From an uncultured Treponema sp. (GTDB lineage: Bacteria; Spirochaetota; Spirochaetia; Treponematales; Treponemataceae), in assembly GCA_949299755.1 (NCBI GenBank), contig CASGBA010000006.1, positions 62,001-126,000 on the forward strand: a stretch of 64,000 bases of DNA, in the 5' to 3' direction. Under the pieces are notes generated by a model that saw only the letters and a program-made list of their open reading frames with translations, was not told the DNA's origin and ran no database searches. Position 1 is the first letter of the stretch. Each line of letters begins with the position of its first letter. Positions 44,325 to 52,598 of this stretch are shown one piece after another. Position numbers and translations under genes: made by a program.

Positions 44325-46272
44325 TTGGAACCCTCTTCATATCTTCATCAGGACCCTGATACTTTCCATACCTGATCAATCCATTCTCAAGATAGAACGT
44401 GGTTGCCTTGCAGTCAGAACGGACCTCTTCAACAACATCCCGTATAATAATTTTCACCCCGGCAAAAACCTTCGCCGAAGCGGAAACCTTTCCTTTCATC
44501 TTCAAAGTACTTAAATGATCTTGGATTTGATTTATTTCAGCATCAATTTCTTCAATCTCATTTTGCAGGACATATTTACGCTCCCCAAGTTTTTTCAGAT
44601 TTTCTTCCTTCTCTTCTGAGAATTCCGCCTTTTGTTTTTTCTGATTGAGGAGTGTGGTATAATTCAGCTGAACTTCTCCCAGTTCTTTTTCCGCTTTTTG
44701 CTTTTCCAGGTTGAGCTCATCCAGTCTTTCTTTACTATGTGGATCAAAGCCCACTGAAAAAACAGTCTCACTTCCACCGCCCAAACTTCCAAGGGTTTTT
44801 GCGTGTATTTCCTCAGCGGCGGTCAAATTACCACCGATTATGGCGGCCCTTTTACCCTGACACAGGATTTTCCGGTTCGCCAACACCTGCGAATTGATGA
44901 TACCGTCGGAAACAATAACAAACTCGCCGGCTTCTATTTTTGTGTTTTCTATAAAACGTGCCCAGATTGATTTTCCCGCATGGACAACACCTTCCCCCTT
45001 GCCGACGATTCCCTGTCCCACAACAATATCCCCTTCAGCATCCAAATGGGATTTTCCGACAGATCCGCGTACCTCTATATTACCGGTCGCTTTTACTGTA
45101 AAGCCGTCTTCCACACTACCGTTTATGTACACAGTTCCAAGGAACATAATATTACCGGTCTTAAGGGATACATCTCCTTCGATATTCAGAACAGGTTCCA
45201 CGTTTATTTTGTTATTCAACATCAAAACCTGTCCATTCAATGCGGCAAGAATTGTAACACCGTCTTCCGCCAAACGGGTGTTTTTTCCAAGGGGAAGAGG
45301 AATATCTTTTCCGTTTTTCGCCTCAAGATATTTTCCTGTAACTGTCTTGCCTCCCTTTCCACGCTTAGCCTCGATTTTTCTTGCGAGGGGCTGACCTTCA
45401 ACAACATTTTGAATAATATTCAATTCTTTGAAATCAACCTTTCCCTCAGCGGTTTCCTTCAATTTAACCTTTGTCCTGTCTACCTCAAATTCATATTCAA
45501 TGTAAGCGTTGTCTCCGTCTTTAGGTTTAACCCCTTCAGCAACAAGATATTGCTGCTTATATACAGGGGAATCCACAAAGGCGTTTATTTTCTCTTCATC
45601 GATACCCTCTGTAACCCTGTTATTCTGCAAAAAAGCTATAATCATGGCGGAAGACAAATCAGCCCCACCTGGTCCGGGAGGTGTAACATAAAGCCAAGCC
45701 TTCATTTCCTGGTCTGTTATATCCACACTCATAATTGGATTATTTGCCGGATTATAATCATAAGGAGCCACTCGCATATAATTCCCTGCTTGTTTTTCAA
45801 CAGCGGTTTTAACTATTTCTTCATCCGCATTCTGTACGTTCCGCTCACGCAACCGGCTCTTCGCTTCCTTAAACGTGACGGGGCTGCCGTTTCCGGAAGG
45901 TGGAACAACTTTAATATACACACCGTCTGTACCAAAAAAAACAAAAGCCGCTCCATCCTTGTCGGGAATAACCTCCTCCGCCTTTTGTTCTTCAAGCTCT
46001 TCTTTTTCAACAGCTGCTTTCTCTTCGGAGGAAAGTTTTTTTACGCTTTGATAAGCGCGTATTATCCATGGCTTTTTGGTTAACGCAAAAAAACCGTTGA
46101 CCCCACGTTGAATCACCTCGTAATCAATATTCCTTACGGAAACGGACAGTTCAACCGCAGCATTTGCCATGGCTTCCTCAAGACTATCAGCGGAAACCTC
46201 CACAAAAACCCTGGCCTTATCATCCTCATAAAGCCGTTCCATTTCCCTCCGGATTTTTTCCAAAGTGACCAT
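44305..46272 (-). CDS. FapA-like (DUF342) protein with N-terminal Jag domain
   Basis: The 655-residue cytoplasmic protein begins with a Jag_N-like region (FVEVSADSLEEAMANAAVEL). It then has a linker, the FapA module (about 180-470) with a right-handed beta-helix (GDVSLKTGNIMFLGTVYING, GTVYINGSVEDGF, GNIEVRGSVGKSHLDAEGDI), and a coiled coil (KQKAEKELGEVQLNYTTLL). FapA-type proteins have been linked to cell polarity and flagella. It starts three bases after the whiG stop. Confidence 0.9.
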   Translation of the reverse strand: MVTLEKIRREMERLYEDDKARVFVEVSADSLEEAMANAAVELSVSVRNIDYEVIQRGVNGFFALTKKPWIIRAYQSVKKLSSEEKAAVEKEELEEQKAEEVIPDKDGAAFVFFGTDGVYIKVVPPSGNGSPVTFKEAKSRLRERNVQNADEEIVKTAVEKQAGNYMRVAPYDYNPANNPIMSVDITDQEMKAWLYVTPPGPGGADLSSAMIIAFLQNNRVTEGIDEEKINAFVDSPVYKQQYLVAEGVKPKDGDNAYIEYEFEVDRTKVKLKETAEGKVDFKELNIIQNVVEGQPLARKIEAKRGKGGKTVTGKYLEAKNGKDIPLPLGKNTRLAEDGVTILAALNGQVLMLNNKINVEPVLNIEGDVSLKTGNIMFLGTVYINGSVEDGFTVKATGNIEVRGSVGKSHLDAEGDIVVGQGIVGKGEGVVHAGKSIWARFIENTKIEAGEFVIVSDGIINSQVLANRKILCQGKRAAIIGGNLTAAEEIHAKTLGSLGGGSETVFSVGFDPHSKERLDELNLEKQKAEKELGEVQLNYTTLLNQKKQKAEFSEEKEENLKKLGERKYVLQNEIEEIDAEINQIQDHLSTLKMKGKVSASAKVFAGVKIIIRDVVEEVRSDCKATTFYLENGLIRYGKYQGPDEDMKRVPSGYTSN

Positions 46273-46275
46273 AGG

Positions 46276-47064
46276 CTAAATGATTCCTCTTTTTATATTT
46301 GTAAGCTTGGAACGCAGGCGCTCATTGGCTTTTGAATGAAGCTGGGAAACGCGTGATTCTGTTACTTTTAAAACCTGCCCTATTTCCCGCAGGGTTAAAT
46401 CCTCGTAATAGTAAAGAACCAGCACCATTTTCTCTTTTTCAGGAAGTTCGTTTATTGCTTCCGCAATAACCCGTTTCATTTCATCCCGTTCAACAATGAC
46501 ATCAGGCTTCATCGAAGCGGGAGATTCCAGACTGTCAGCGATGGAAATATGCTCGGAATCATCCCCTGTACGGCGGGTATCATCTATGGAAACAATGCTG
46601 GAAACAGATGTTTTAAATCGCATTTGCTGGTATTCTTCTTCGCTGACACCAAGGGCGGAAGCAATTTCAGAATCAGCGGCGGCACGGCCCAAATTTGACT
46701 CGAGCCTGGCCACTGTGTCCTCAATTTCCCTGGTTTTCTGCCGGACAGATCTTGGGACCCAATCTATGGAACGCAACTCATCAAAAATTGCCCCCCTGAT
46801 TCTGGTTACGGCATAAGTTTTGAATTTTACGTTTTTTTCAGCGTCAAATTTATCTATGGCATCAAGAAGCCCAAAAACACCGAAGCCGACAAGGTCATCA
46901 AATTCCACCGAATCAGGCATACCCACGGCCAGTTTCCCGGCAACGTATTTTACCAAGGGAGCATACTGTTTTATAAAGAATTCACGAATTGAAGGAGATT
47001 TAGTTTTTTTATACTCTATCCACAATTCATCTTCTGTCTTTTGCTCCAAAAAAGCATTCCCCAT
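46276..47064 (-). CDS. Flagellar/WhiG-type sigma factor
   Basis: FliA/WhiG sigma factors (sigma-28) direct late flagellar genes. Region 2 shows VEFDDLVGFGVFGLLDAIDKF and KTYAVTRIRGAIFDELRSIDWVPRSVRQ. Regions 3 and 4 follow, ending with EKMVLVLYYYEDLTLREIGQVLKVTESRVSQLHSKA. The ATG at 47064 follows AGGGTGG; a GTG nine bases upstream lies within that site. 262 residues. Confidence 0.96.
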   Translation of the reverse strand: MGNAFLEQKTEDELWIEYKKTKSPSIREFFIKQYAPLVKYVAGKLAVGMPDSVEFDDLVGFGVFGLLDAIDKFDAEKNVKFKTYAVTRIRGAIFDELRSIDWVPRSVRQKTREIEDTVARLESNLGRAAADSEIASALGVSEEEYQQMRFKTSVSSIVSIDDTRRTGDDSEHISIADSLESPASMKPDVIVERDEMKRVIAEAINELPEKEKMVLVLYYYEDLTLREIGQVLKVTESRVSQLHSKANERLRSKLTNIKRGII

Positions 47065-47085
47065 TAAATCCACCCTATATTTTAT

Positions 47086-47898
47086 TTACTCTTTCGAGAG
47101 CACAGTCCTAATTGCTTTAGCCATTGTTTCGGCTTCCATTCCGGGATTTTCACCGAAAGAGGAGCCTCCTCCGGAAGATAAACCCGTCCCGGAATCCGCT
47201 TTGTAAGAAGACCCCTCAAAATCCTGGCCTTCTTCCGTTTCCCCGGTATTCATAAAATCCGCTACATCCGGCAGAACATCAAGGCCATCTTGGGAAGCAG
47301 GAATATCCCCGCCTTCCGGAGCCACCGGAATTGCAGGAGACTCCGGTTTTCCGTCACCGGGAACCATTTCAGAAAAAACAACCTCTCCGGCATATTCTTC
47401 CCCGCCGGAGGTACTGTCCTCTTCCCTGGTTGTTTCTTCCACATCTTCCTCAGAAAAATCAGGCACATTATTCCCGCCGGCAACAGCATCGGCGATGGAC
47501 TTCTCCCCCCCGGAAAGGGCTGAGGATGAATCAGCACTGTCCGCCGATCCATTACCGGATGCAGTTCGCTCCTGGTTGTTCCGCATAAAATCAGCTTCCG
47601 GAATTCCACCGGCGGGATATACCGGCGGTACTTCATCCTGGTCGCCGATTGTAACATCCAGGGAAGATCCGACTCCCGTTCCCATGTTTCCCGGGGAAGC
47701 GGCGGCTTCTTCAAAAATTTCCGGCAAAAACCGGCGCAAAACAGCATTGAGACCGGCCGCCAGAGCCGCAAAAACAACACCGAAAATAAGAGCCCTGACA
47801 AAAACCAAGGATAAGGAAGCACCGCAAAACAAACCGACAAGGAAGGATAGTCCGAAACCTGCCGCACCACAAGACGCATAAATTTTAGGTCCGAACAT
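47086..47898 (-). CDS. Membrane protein with long acidic tail, upstream of the sigma factor
   Basis: The 270-residue product has two adjacent N-terminal membrane helices (AAGFGLSFLVGLFCGASLSL, ALIFGVVFAALAAGLNAV). A tail of about 200 residues rich in Gly, Ser, Glu and Asp follows, almost surely disordered. It ends in a short helix (GMEAETMAKAIRTVLSKE). It is first in the sigma-factor operon, behind GGGAGGTGTGA. It resembles proteins found in the same place in other treponemes by layout; function unknown. Confidence 0.75.
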   Translation of the reverse strand: MFGPKIYASCGAAGFGLSFLVGLFCGASLSLVFVRALIFGVVFAALAAGLNAVLRRFLPEIFEEAAASPGNMGTGVGSSLDVTIGDQDEVPPVYPAGGIPEADFMRNNQERTASGNGSADSADSSSALSGGEKSIADAVAGGNNVPDFSEEDVEETTREEDSTSGGEEYAGEVVFSEMVPGDGKPESPAIPVAPEGGDIPASQDGLDVLPDVADFMNTGETEEGQDFEGSSYKADSGTGLSSGGGSSFGENPGMEAETMAKAIRTVLSKE

Positions 47899-47917
47899 TC
47901 ACACCTCCCACCCTTAC

Positions 47918-47946
47918 AGACTATGCTAAAAAAGCACTATAGTCAA
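47918..47946 (-). promoter_or_regulatory. Possible promoter of the sigma-factor/fapA operon
   Basis: On the minus strand: TTGACT (47946-47941), 17 bases, TAGTCT (47923-47918), 20 bases before the ATG. The -35 is good, the -10 weak. Confidence 0.5.
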
Positions 47947-47994
47947 GTTTTTTTGCTGTCTCTTCAATTATAGCCTTTTTTTTAAAAATAACCA

Positions 47995-48030
47995 TAAAAA
48001 AAGCATCTGTCTCCAAATGGAGACAGATGC
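47995..48030 (-). terminator. Terminator after oadB
   Basis: A perfect 12-bp stem (GCATCTGTCTCC / GGAGACAGATGC, loop of 4) is followed on the minus strand by TTTTTTTAT. It lies 31 bases past the oadB stop and ends the 15.7 kb minus-strand metabolic block. Confidence 0.95.
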
Positions 48031-48060
48031 CTTGTTTAAGCGTCCAAAAAGATATGGGGA

Positions 48061-49437
48061 TCAGCTGGCATAAGTTGCGATAAATACGCCCGCAGCAACC
48101 GCCGTGCCGATTACGCCGGAAACATTGGGCCCCATGGCGTGCATCAGCAGGAAGTTGGAAGGATCATACTCCTGTCCGACTTTATTGGACACACGGGCAG
48201 CCATCGGGACGGCGGAAACCCCGGCGGAACCAATCAGCGGATTGATTTTCTCCCGCAGGAACAGGTTCATGAATTTCGCCATCAGAACGCCGCCCGCAGT
48301 CGCTACCGCAAAGGCAAACAAACCGAGCAGAATAACGCCCAGCGAGCTGGGGTTCATGATTTTCTCCGGCGTCATCTGGGATCCGACGCCAAGCGACAGC
48401 AGGATCGAAACAATATTCAGCAGTTCGTTTTCCATGGTTTTGGACAAACGGTCCACGACGCCGCACTGTTTCACAAAATTACCGAACGCAAGCATACCGA
48501 TCAGCGGTGCAGCCGGCGGAATCAGCAGGATGGCCAGAAGCAAAAGCGAAATCGGGAACAGAATCTTCTCCACGCGGGAAACGTGGCGGAGCTGTTTCAT
48601 TTTGATTTTCCGCTCTTTTTCCGTCGTCAAAAGCTTCATAATCGGCGGCTGAATCATCGGTACAAGCGCCATATAAGAATATGCCGCCACAGCAATAACC
48701 GCCATCATGGGTTTCGCAAGCTTGGAAGCCACATAAATCGACGTCGGGCCGTCCGCACCGCCGATAATGGCAATCCCGCAGGCTTCGAACATATTGTATT
48801 CGACGCCGGGCAGCAGATTCATCAGCGCAACACCGAACAGCGTCACAAATACGCCGAGCTGCGCCGCACCGCCGAGGATTGCCGTTTTCGGATTTGCAAT
48901 CAGCGGACCGAAATCCGTCATGGCGCCGATCCCCATAAAGATGAGCATCGGGAAAAACTCGTTTCCGACACCGGCGTCATAAATGATTTTGAGCATACCG
49001 TGCTCGCCGTACATTCCGCCGCCGGGGATATTGACCAGAACCGTACCGAATCCGATCGGAATCAGCAGCAACGGTTCAAAACCCTTGCCGGCGCCAAGAT
49101 AAATCACCAAAAAGCCGATCAGAATCATCACCAGTCTGGCCCAACCGGGAACGATGGTTGTTTTTTCCGGATCCACCAGATCCTGGACTTCCTCTTCCCC
49201 GTTGATGATGGCATTCAAACCCGTGGTTTCCGCCGTATTCACCAGGAATTCGCCGACTGAAATGGTCGGGACGTCTTCGGATCCCCGGATCGGAACGTCC
49301 ATATGGAATATGGACGGACGCGAACCGTCGTCACCGCTGGCGAACACCGTGCCCGCCAGCGAGTACACCAAGGCAACAGCGAGAACCGCAACCGTGATGC
49401 TGAGAATCTTTTTGCTGGATTTCCCGTTATTTAACAT
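48061..49437 (-). CDS. oadB: Na+-pumping oxaloacetate decarboxylase, beta subunit
   Basis: The beta subunit is the membrane channel that couples decarboxylation of carboxybiotin to sodium export. The 458-residue product has a signal-like N-terminal helix, an exported loop, then about nine helices. Family motifs are GIGAMTDFGPLIANPKTAIL, the IIGGADGPTSIYV loop with the ion-site aspartate, and SAGVSAVPMAARVSNKVGQE. Related methylmalonyl- or glutaconyl-CoA decarboxylases share this subunit. The OadA partner has an oxaloacetate-type domain order, which favours oxaloacetate. AAGGTGG precedes the ATG, nine bases after oadA. Confidence 0.94.
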   Translation of the reverse strand: MLNNGKSSKKILSITVAVLAVALVYSLAGTVFASGDDGSRPSIFHMDVPIRGSEDVPTISVGEFLVNTAETTGLNAIINGEEEVQDLVDPEKTTIVPGWARLVMILIGFLVIYLGAGKGFEPLLLIPIGFGTVLVNIPGGGMYGEHGMLKIIYDAGVGNEFFPMLIFMGIGAMTDFGPLIANPKTAILGGAAQLGVFVTLFGVALMNLLPGVEYNMFEACGIAIIGGADGPTSIYVASKLAKPMMAVIAVAAYSYMALVPMIQPPIMKLLTTEKERKIKMKQLRHVSRVEKILFPISLLLLAILLIPPAAPLIGMLAFGNFVKQCGVVDRLSKTMENELLNIVSILLSLGVGSQMTPEKIMNPSSLGVILLGLFAFAVATAGGVLMAKFMNLFLREKINPLIGSAGVSAVPMAARVSNKVGQEYDPSNFLLMHAMGPNVSGVIGTAVAAGVFIATYAS

Positions 49438-49446
49438 ATATCCACC

Positions 49447-51513
49447 TTACTGAATTTCAGCCAGTACCTGACCGGCTGTGATCGCCGCACCGGGAGCCAC
49501 AAGGAAATGCACCTTTCCGGCAGACGCCGCTTTGATTTCCAGTTCCATTTTCATGGACTCAATGATGATGACCGTCTGTCCGGAAACAACCGGGGAACCT
49601 TCCGCAACCGCATGTTTTAGCAGCGTACCGGCAACCGGAGCCGGAAGCGGGGCGCCGCCCGCAGACACGGCAGCCTGCGGGGCAGGCGCGGCCTGGGGAG
49701 CAACGGGCTGCGGGGCGGGAGCTGCCTGCGGGGCAGGCGCGCCGCCGCCGATTCTGCCCAGCAACTGGCCGGCGGAAATCGCCGCACCCGGCGTCACGGA
49801 ATACGAAACCGGACCGTCAGCCGTGGCTTTAACTTCCAGTTCCATTTTCATGGACTCAATCATAATCACCGTATCGCCGGATTTCACCTGGGAACCGGCA
49901 GGCGCGACAAGCTTCAGCACAGTACCGGCAACCGGAGCGGTAATATCCGCACCGCCGGCAGAAGCCGGGGCGGCAGGCGCAGAAGCAGGTGCAGCGGAAG
50001 GCGCTGCAGAAGCGTCCTTGAAGGCGACGGAATAGGAAACGCCGTCCACCGTGAGCGCGCCATCCGAAGAAGTGACAGCATAATCACGGCCATTCACCGA
50101 AACCACGTATGATCCGCCGGCAGAAGAGGCGGCTTTGCTGACCACGAAGGAATCGGAAGAAACCGGACCCTTGGCGCGGTCCTGGAAGAATTTCGGCGCA
50201 ACCTTGGGGAACATCGCATAGGTCAGCGTGTCCTCTTCGGAGCCGTCGCCGCCGGCAGCCTTTGCTTCTTCCACCATCTTTTCCCATTCGTTGGGGATGA
50301 GGTCGGCGGGACGACATTCAACCGGCGCGTCCATATTGTTCTGCTTCAGCGCTTCTTTCAGCAATTCTGCGTTTACCGGCGCCGGCGTCTTGCCGTACTT
50401 GCCTGTAACCAGATCGCGCGTTTCCTGTGTCAGGCGGGCGTAGCGGCCGAACAGAACGTTAAACACCGCCTGCGTACCGACAATCTGGCTGGTGGGCGTA
50501 ACCAGCGGAATATAGCCGCAGTCCTTCTGCACCACCTGAATTTCCTTGAGCACATCGTCAATTTTATCGGAAGCGCCCTGCTCTTTCAGCTGGTTTTCCA
50601 GATTGGAGAGCATTCCGCCTGGTACCTGGGAAGCAAGGATACGCGTATCGGCGCCCAGGAAGCTGGATTCAAATTTGGCATATTTTTTGCGGACATCGCG
50701 GAAATAAGCGGCGATTTCCAGCAGCGTATTCAAATCCAGACCGGTATCCATGTCGGTACCTTTCAGCATCTCCACCACCGTTTCCGTGGGGCTGTGCGAC
50801 GTTCCCATCGACATAGACGAAATTGCGGTATCCAGAATGTCCGCGCCGGCCTCTGCGGCTTTCAGCAGCGTAGCCACGGACAAACCGGTTGTGGCGTGGG
50901 TATGGATTTCCACCGGCAAATCCACCTTGGCTTTGATGGCTTTCACCAGATCATACACTTCAAACGGTTTCAGCAAACCGGACATATCTTTTATACAAAT
51001 TGAATCCGCGCCGAAATCCGCATAGGACTTGGCCAAATCCGCGTAAATTTCTTTTGTGTGGTACGGCGTGGTGGCGTAGGAAATCGCCATCTGTACGTGC
51101 TTGCCGGTTTTTTTCGCCGCATCCGTCGCGCGTTTCAGGTTACGGGGATCATTACAGGCATCGAAAATACGGAAAACGCCGATACCGTTTCTGGCGGCAG
51201 CTTCCACGAAATGATCCACAACATCATCGGCATAATGACGGTAACCAAGAAGGTTCTGTCCCCTCAAAAGCATCATGATAGGGGTTTTAGGCAAGGCTTT
51301 GTGAAGGGTACGAAGCCGTTCCCACGGATCCTCATTCAAAAAGCGGATGCAGGAGTCAAATGTTGCCCCGCCCCAGCCTTCCAGACTCCAATAGCCGATG
51401 GAATCCAGCTTGTCGCAAATCGGAAGCATATCCGCCGTTGTCATGCGGGTAGCATGCAGGCTCTGATGCGCATCCCGTAAAACCAAATCCGAAATTTTCA
51501 CTTTCTTTCCCAT
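49447..51513 (-). CDS. oadA: Oxaloacetate decarboxylase alpha subunit with two biotin domains
   Basis: OadA moves carboxyl from oxaloacetate to biotin. The carboxyltransferase domain starts VLRDAHQSLHATRM and carries the metal-site histidines in VEIHTHATTGLSVATLLKA. A conserved OadA/pyruvate-carboxylase domain follows (about 300-470). The C-terminus then has two complete biotinyl domains, each with IESMKMELE: biotin lysines at about residues 556 and 655, joined by an Ala/Pro-rich linker. A single domain is the norm. The length of 688 residues exceeds the usual 590 or so for that reason. AAGGAG precedes the start; 12 bases follow oadG. Confidence 0.96.
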   Translation of the reverse strand: MGKKVKISDLVLRDAHQSLHATRMTTADMLPICDKLDSIGYWSLEGWGGATFDSCIRFLNEDPWERLRTLHKALPKTPIMMLLRGQNLLGYRHYADDVVDHFVEAAARNGIGVFRIFDACNDPRNLKRATDAAKKTGKHVQMAISYATTPYHTKEIYADLAKSYADFGADSICIKDMSGLLKPFEVYDLVKAIKAKVDLPVEIHTHATTGLSVATLLKAAEAGADILDTAISSMSMGTSHSPTETVVEMLKGTDMDTGLDLNTLLEIAAYFRDVRKKYAKFESSFLGADTRILASQVPGGMLSNLENQLKEQGASDKIDDVLKEIQVVQKDCGYIPLVTPTSQIVGTQAVFNVLFGRYARLTQETRDLVTGKYGKTPAPVNAELLKEALKQNNMDAPVECRPADLIPNEWEKMVEEAKAAGGDGSEEDTLTYAMFPKVAPKFFQDRAKGPVSSDSFVVSKAASSAGGSYVVSVNGRDYAVTSSDGALTVDGVSYSVAFKDASAAPSAAPASAPAAPASAGGADITAPVAGTVLKLVAPAGSQVKSGDTVIMIESMKMELEVKATADGPVSYSVTPGAAISAGQLLGRIGGGAPAPQAAPAPQPVAPQAAPAPQAAVSAGGAPLPAPVAGTLLKHAVAEGSPVVSGQTVIIIESMKMELEIKAASAGKVHFLVAPGAAITAGQVLAEIQ

Positions 51514-51525
51514 AGTGTCGGCTCC

Positions 51526-51765
51526 TTACGTTTTATCCTTCACCGCGGCCGCGATGGCTGCCACAACCGCCGTATCCTGTGCTGTTCCTGCCGCAGGCGC
51601 AGCGGCCGGAGTGTCTTCCGCTTCTTCTTTGTCCCATCCGAAGGCTTTCACCAAAAAAGCGACAATCTTCATAAAACAAATCAGAATGATGAGGAAGGAA
51701 AACACGACGCACATTCCCAAAACGGTCAGAATTCCGCTCTGACCCAGCATTTCAGGTATTGTCAT
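51526..51765 (-). CDS. oadG: Oxaloacetate decarboxylase gamma subunit
   Basis: OadG is the small membrane subunit that helps assemble the decarboxylase. The start at 51765 follows TGGAGG, giving 79 residues. It has one membrane helix (ILTVLGMCVVFSFLIILICF) followed by an Ala/Pro-rich tail. No C-terminal His cluster for zinc is present, unlike some OadG proteins. It is first in oadGAB, behind its own promoter. Confidence 0.88.
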   Translation of the reverse strand: MTIPEMLGQSGILTVLGMCVVFSFLIILICFMKIVAFLVKAFGWDKEEAEDTPAAAPAAGTAQDTAVVAAIAAAVKDKT

Positions 51766-51793
51766 AAAACCTCCAAACAATCTGTCCCGTTTA

Positions 51794-51822
51794 ATCTTAA
51801 CGTAATTTTTTTTATTATTCAA
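51794..51822 (-). promoter_or_regulatory. Promoter of oadGAB
   Basis: On the minus strand: TTGAAT (51822-51817), exactly 17 bases, TAAGAT (51799-51794), 29 bases before the oadG ATG. It allows oadGAB to be transcribed separately from the upstream fumarate-reductase genes. Confidence 0.65.
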
Positions 51823-51893
51823 CGGGAAAAACAGTAATTGGAAGTAATTTTAGGGATTAAAATTCGAAGTATCGGGTGAAGACAGGGAAAGAG

Positions 51894-51932
51894 CTGCCGG
51901 AAAAGAAAATACACGACTCCCTTTTCCGGCAG
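51894..51932. other. 12-bp stem-loop between the [2Fe-2S] gene and oadG
   Basis: CTGCCGGAAAAG (51894-51905) and CTTTTCCGGCAG (51921-51932) form a perfect stem with a 15-base loop. No clear T-run follows on the minus strand, so it may be an mRNA processing or stability element rather than a full terminator of the upstream operon. Confidence 0.6.
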
Positions 51933-51961
51933 ATGAAAACAGGATTAAATCTGCCCCTGTT

Positions 51962-52216
51962 TTATTTTTTAATACGATTCAGAATACGCTCTTCAAAAAA
52001 AGCCGGGAAATTTTCCCGTGTAATGCCGGTTACCATTTCCCCGTCAACCTTCATGTTGACACCTCCGGAAGCACATTCCCCAAAACAAATTGAGCCTGAA
52101 ATATCAACTTCTTTTTCCAGTCCGTTATCGGCAACAGCTTTCTGGAGCATAGCCAGAATATCTTTGGAACCCCGGACATGGCAGGAACTGCCCAAACATA
52201 CAGCCACATTAATCAT
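51962..52216 (-). CDS. Thioredoxin-like [2Fe-2S] ferredoxin (NuoE-like)
   Basis: The 84-residue protein has the four-cysteine pattern of NuoE-type domains: CLGSSC (residues 7-12) and CFGEC (44-48). Such domains carry electrons in NADH-linked hydrogenases and related complexes. It starts behind GGAG and sits downstream of the fumarate reductase genes, so it may be an extra electron carrier for the Flx-Hdr module. Confidence 0.88.
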   Translation of the reverse strand: MINVAVCLGSSCHVRGSKDILAMLQKAVADNGLEKEVDISGSICFGECASGGVNMKVDGEMVTGITRENFPAFFEERILNRIKK

Positions 52217-52252
52217 AATAAAACTCCGTAAAAAAAATACTTTTAAGCCGGT

Positions 52253-52558
52253 TTAATTTTCAGAGGAAGCCGCCCTGTCCTGATTCCGCTCAATACTCTT
52301 ATTGCGGAAATAAAGACATATATCAGTGGCAACCATAATTAAATTCGGCCAGTAAAATATAAATGCAAGATTGAAGCTTCCGGTCATAAATTTATTTATA
52401 AGACCGCAAATATAACCAATTTCTATAAAGCACATAAATAAAAGGCTTTTTCCTTTCGTAGACCGTGAACGGTATGAACGCAGGATAGAAAGAGGCCAGG
52501 ATATTCCGAAACAGATTATCATTGCTGTTTCAAAAAAAGAAGCTACTGTCATTTCCAT
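52253..52558 (-). CDS. Small three-helix membrane protein, PQ-loop/SemiSWEET-like
   Basis: The 101-residue product has three membrane helices and the segment SWPLSILRSYRSRSTKGKSL. This matches the PQ-loop pattern (P..I..R+S.G.S) with WP in place of PQ. Such half-transporters dimerise to move small solutes. Given its place right after frdA, a dicarboxylate transporter is a possible but unproven role. It has no histidines placed for haem, so it is unlikely to be an Frd membrane anchor. GGAGG precedes the ATG. Confidence 0.65.
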   Translation of the reverse strand: MEMTVASFFETAMIICFGISWPLSILRSYRSRSTKGKSLLFMCFIEIGYICGLINKFMTGSFNLAFIFYWPNLIMVATDICLYFRNKSIERNQDRAASSEN

Positions 52559-52598
52559 AAATTCAAAATCCTCCGTAATAAAAACTTTTCAATTCCGG

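Noticed and set aside
44980-46083. Long open frame on the plus strand (367 codons)
   Set aside because: It is antisense to the well-supported fapA-like gene, has no ribosome site and no domain-like sequence.
48139-49260. Long plus-strand frame rich in His, Arg and Gln (373 codons)
   Set aside because: It is the mirror of oadB codons; the composition is that of an antisense shadow.
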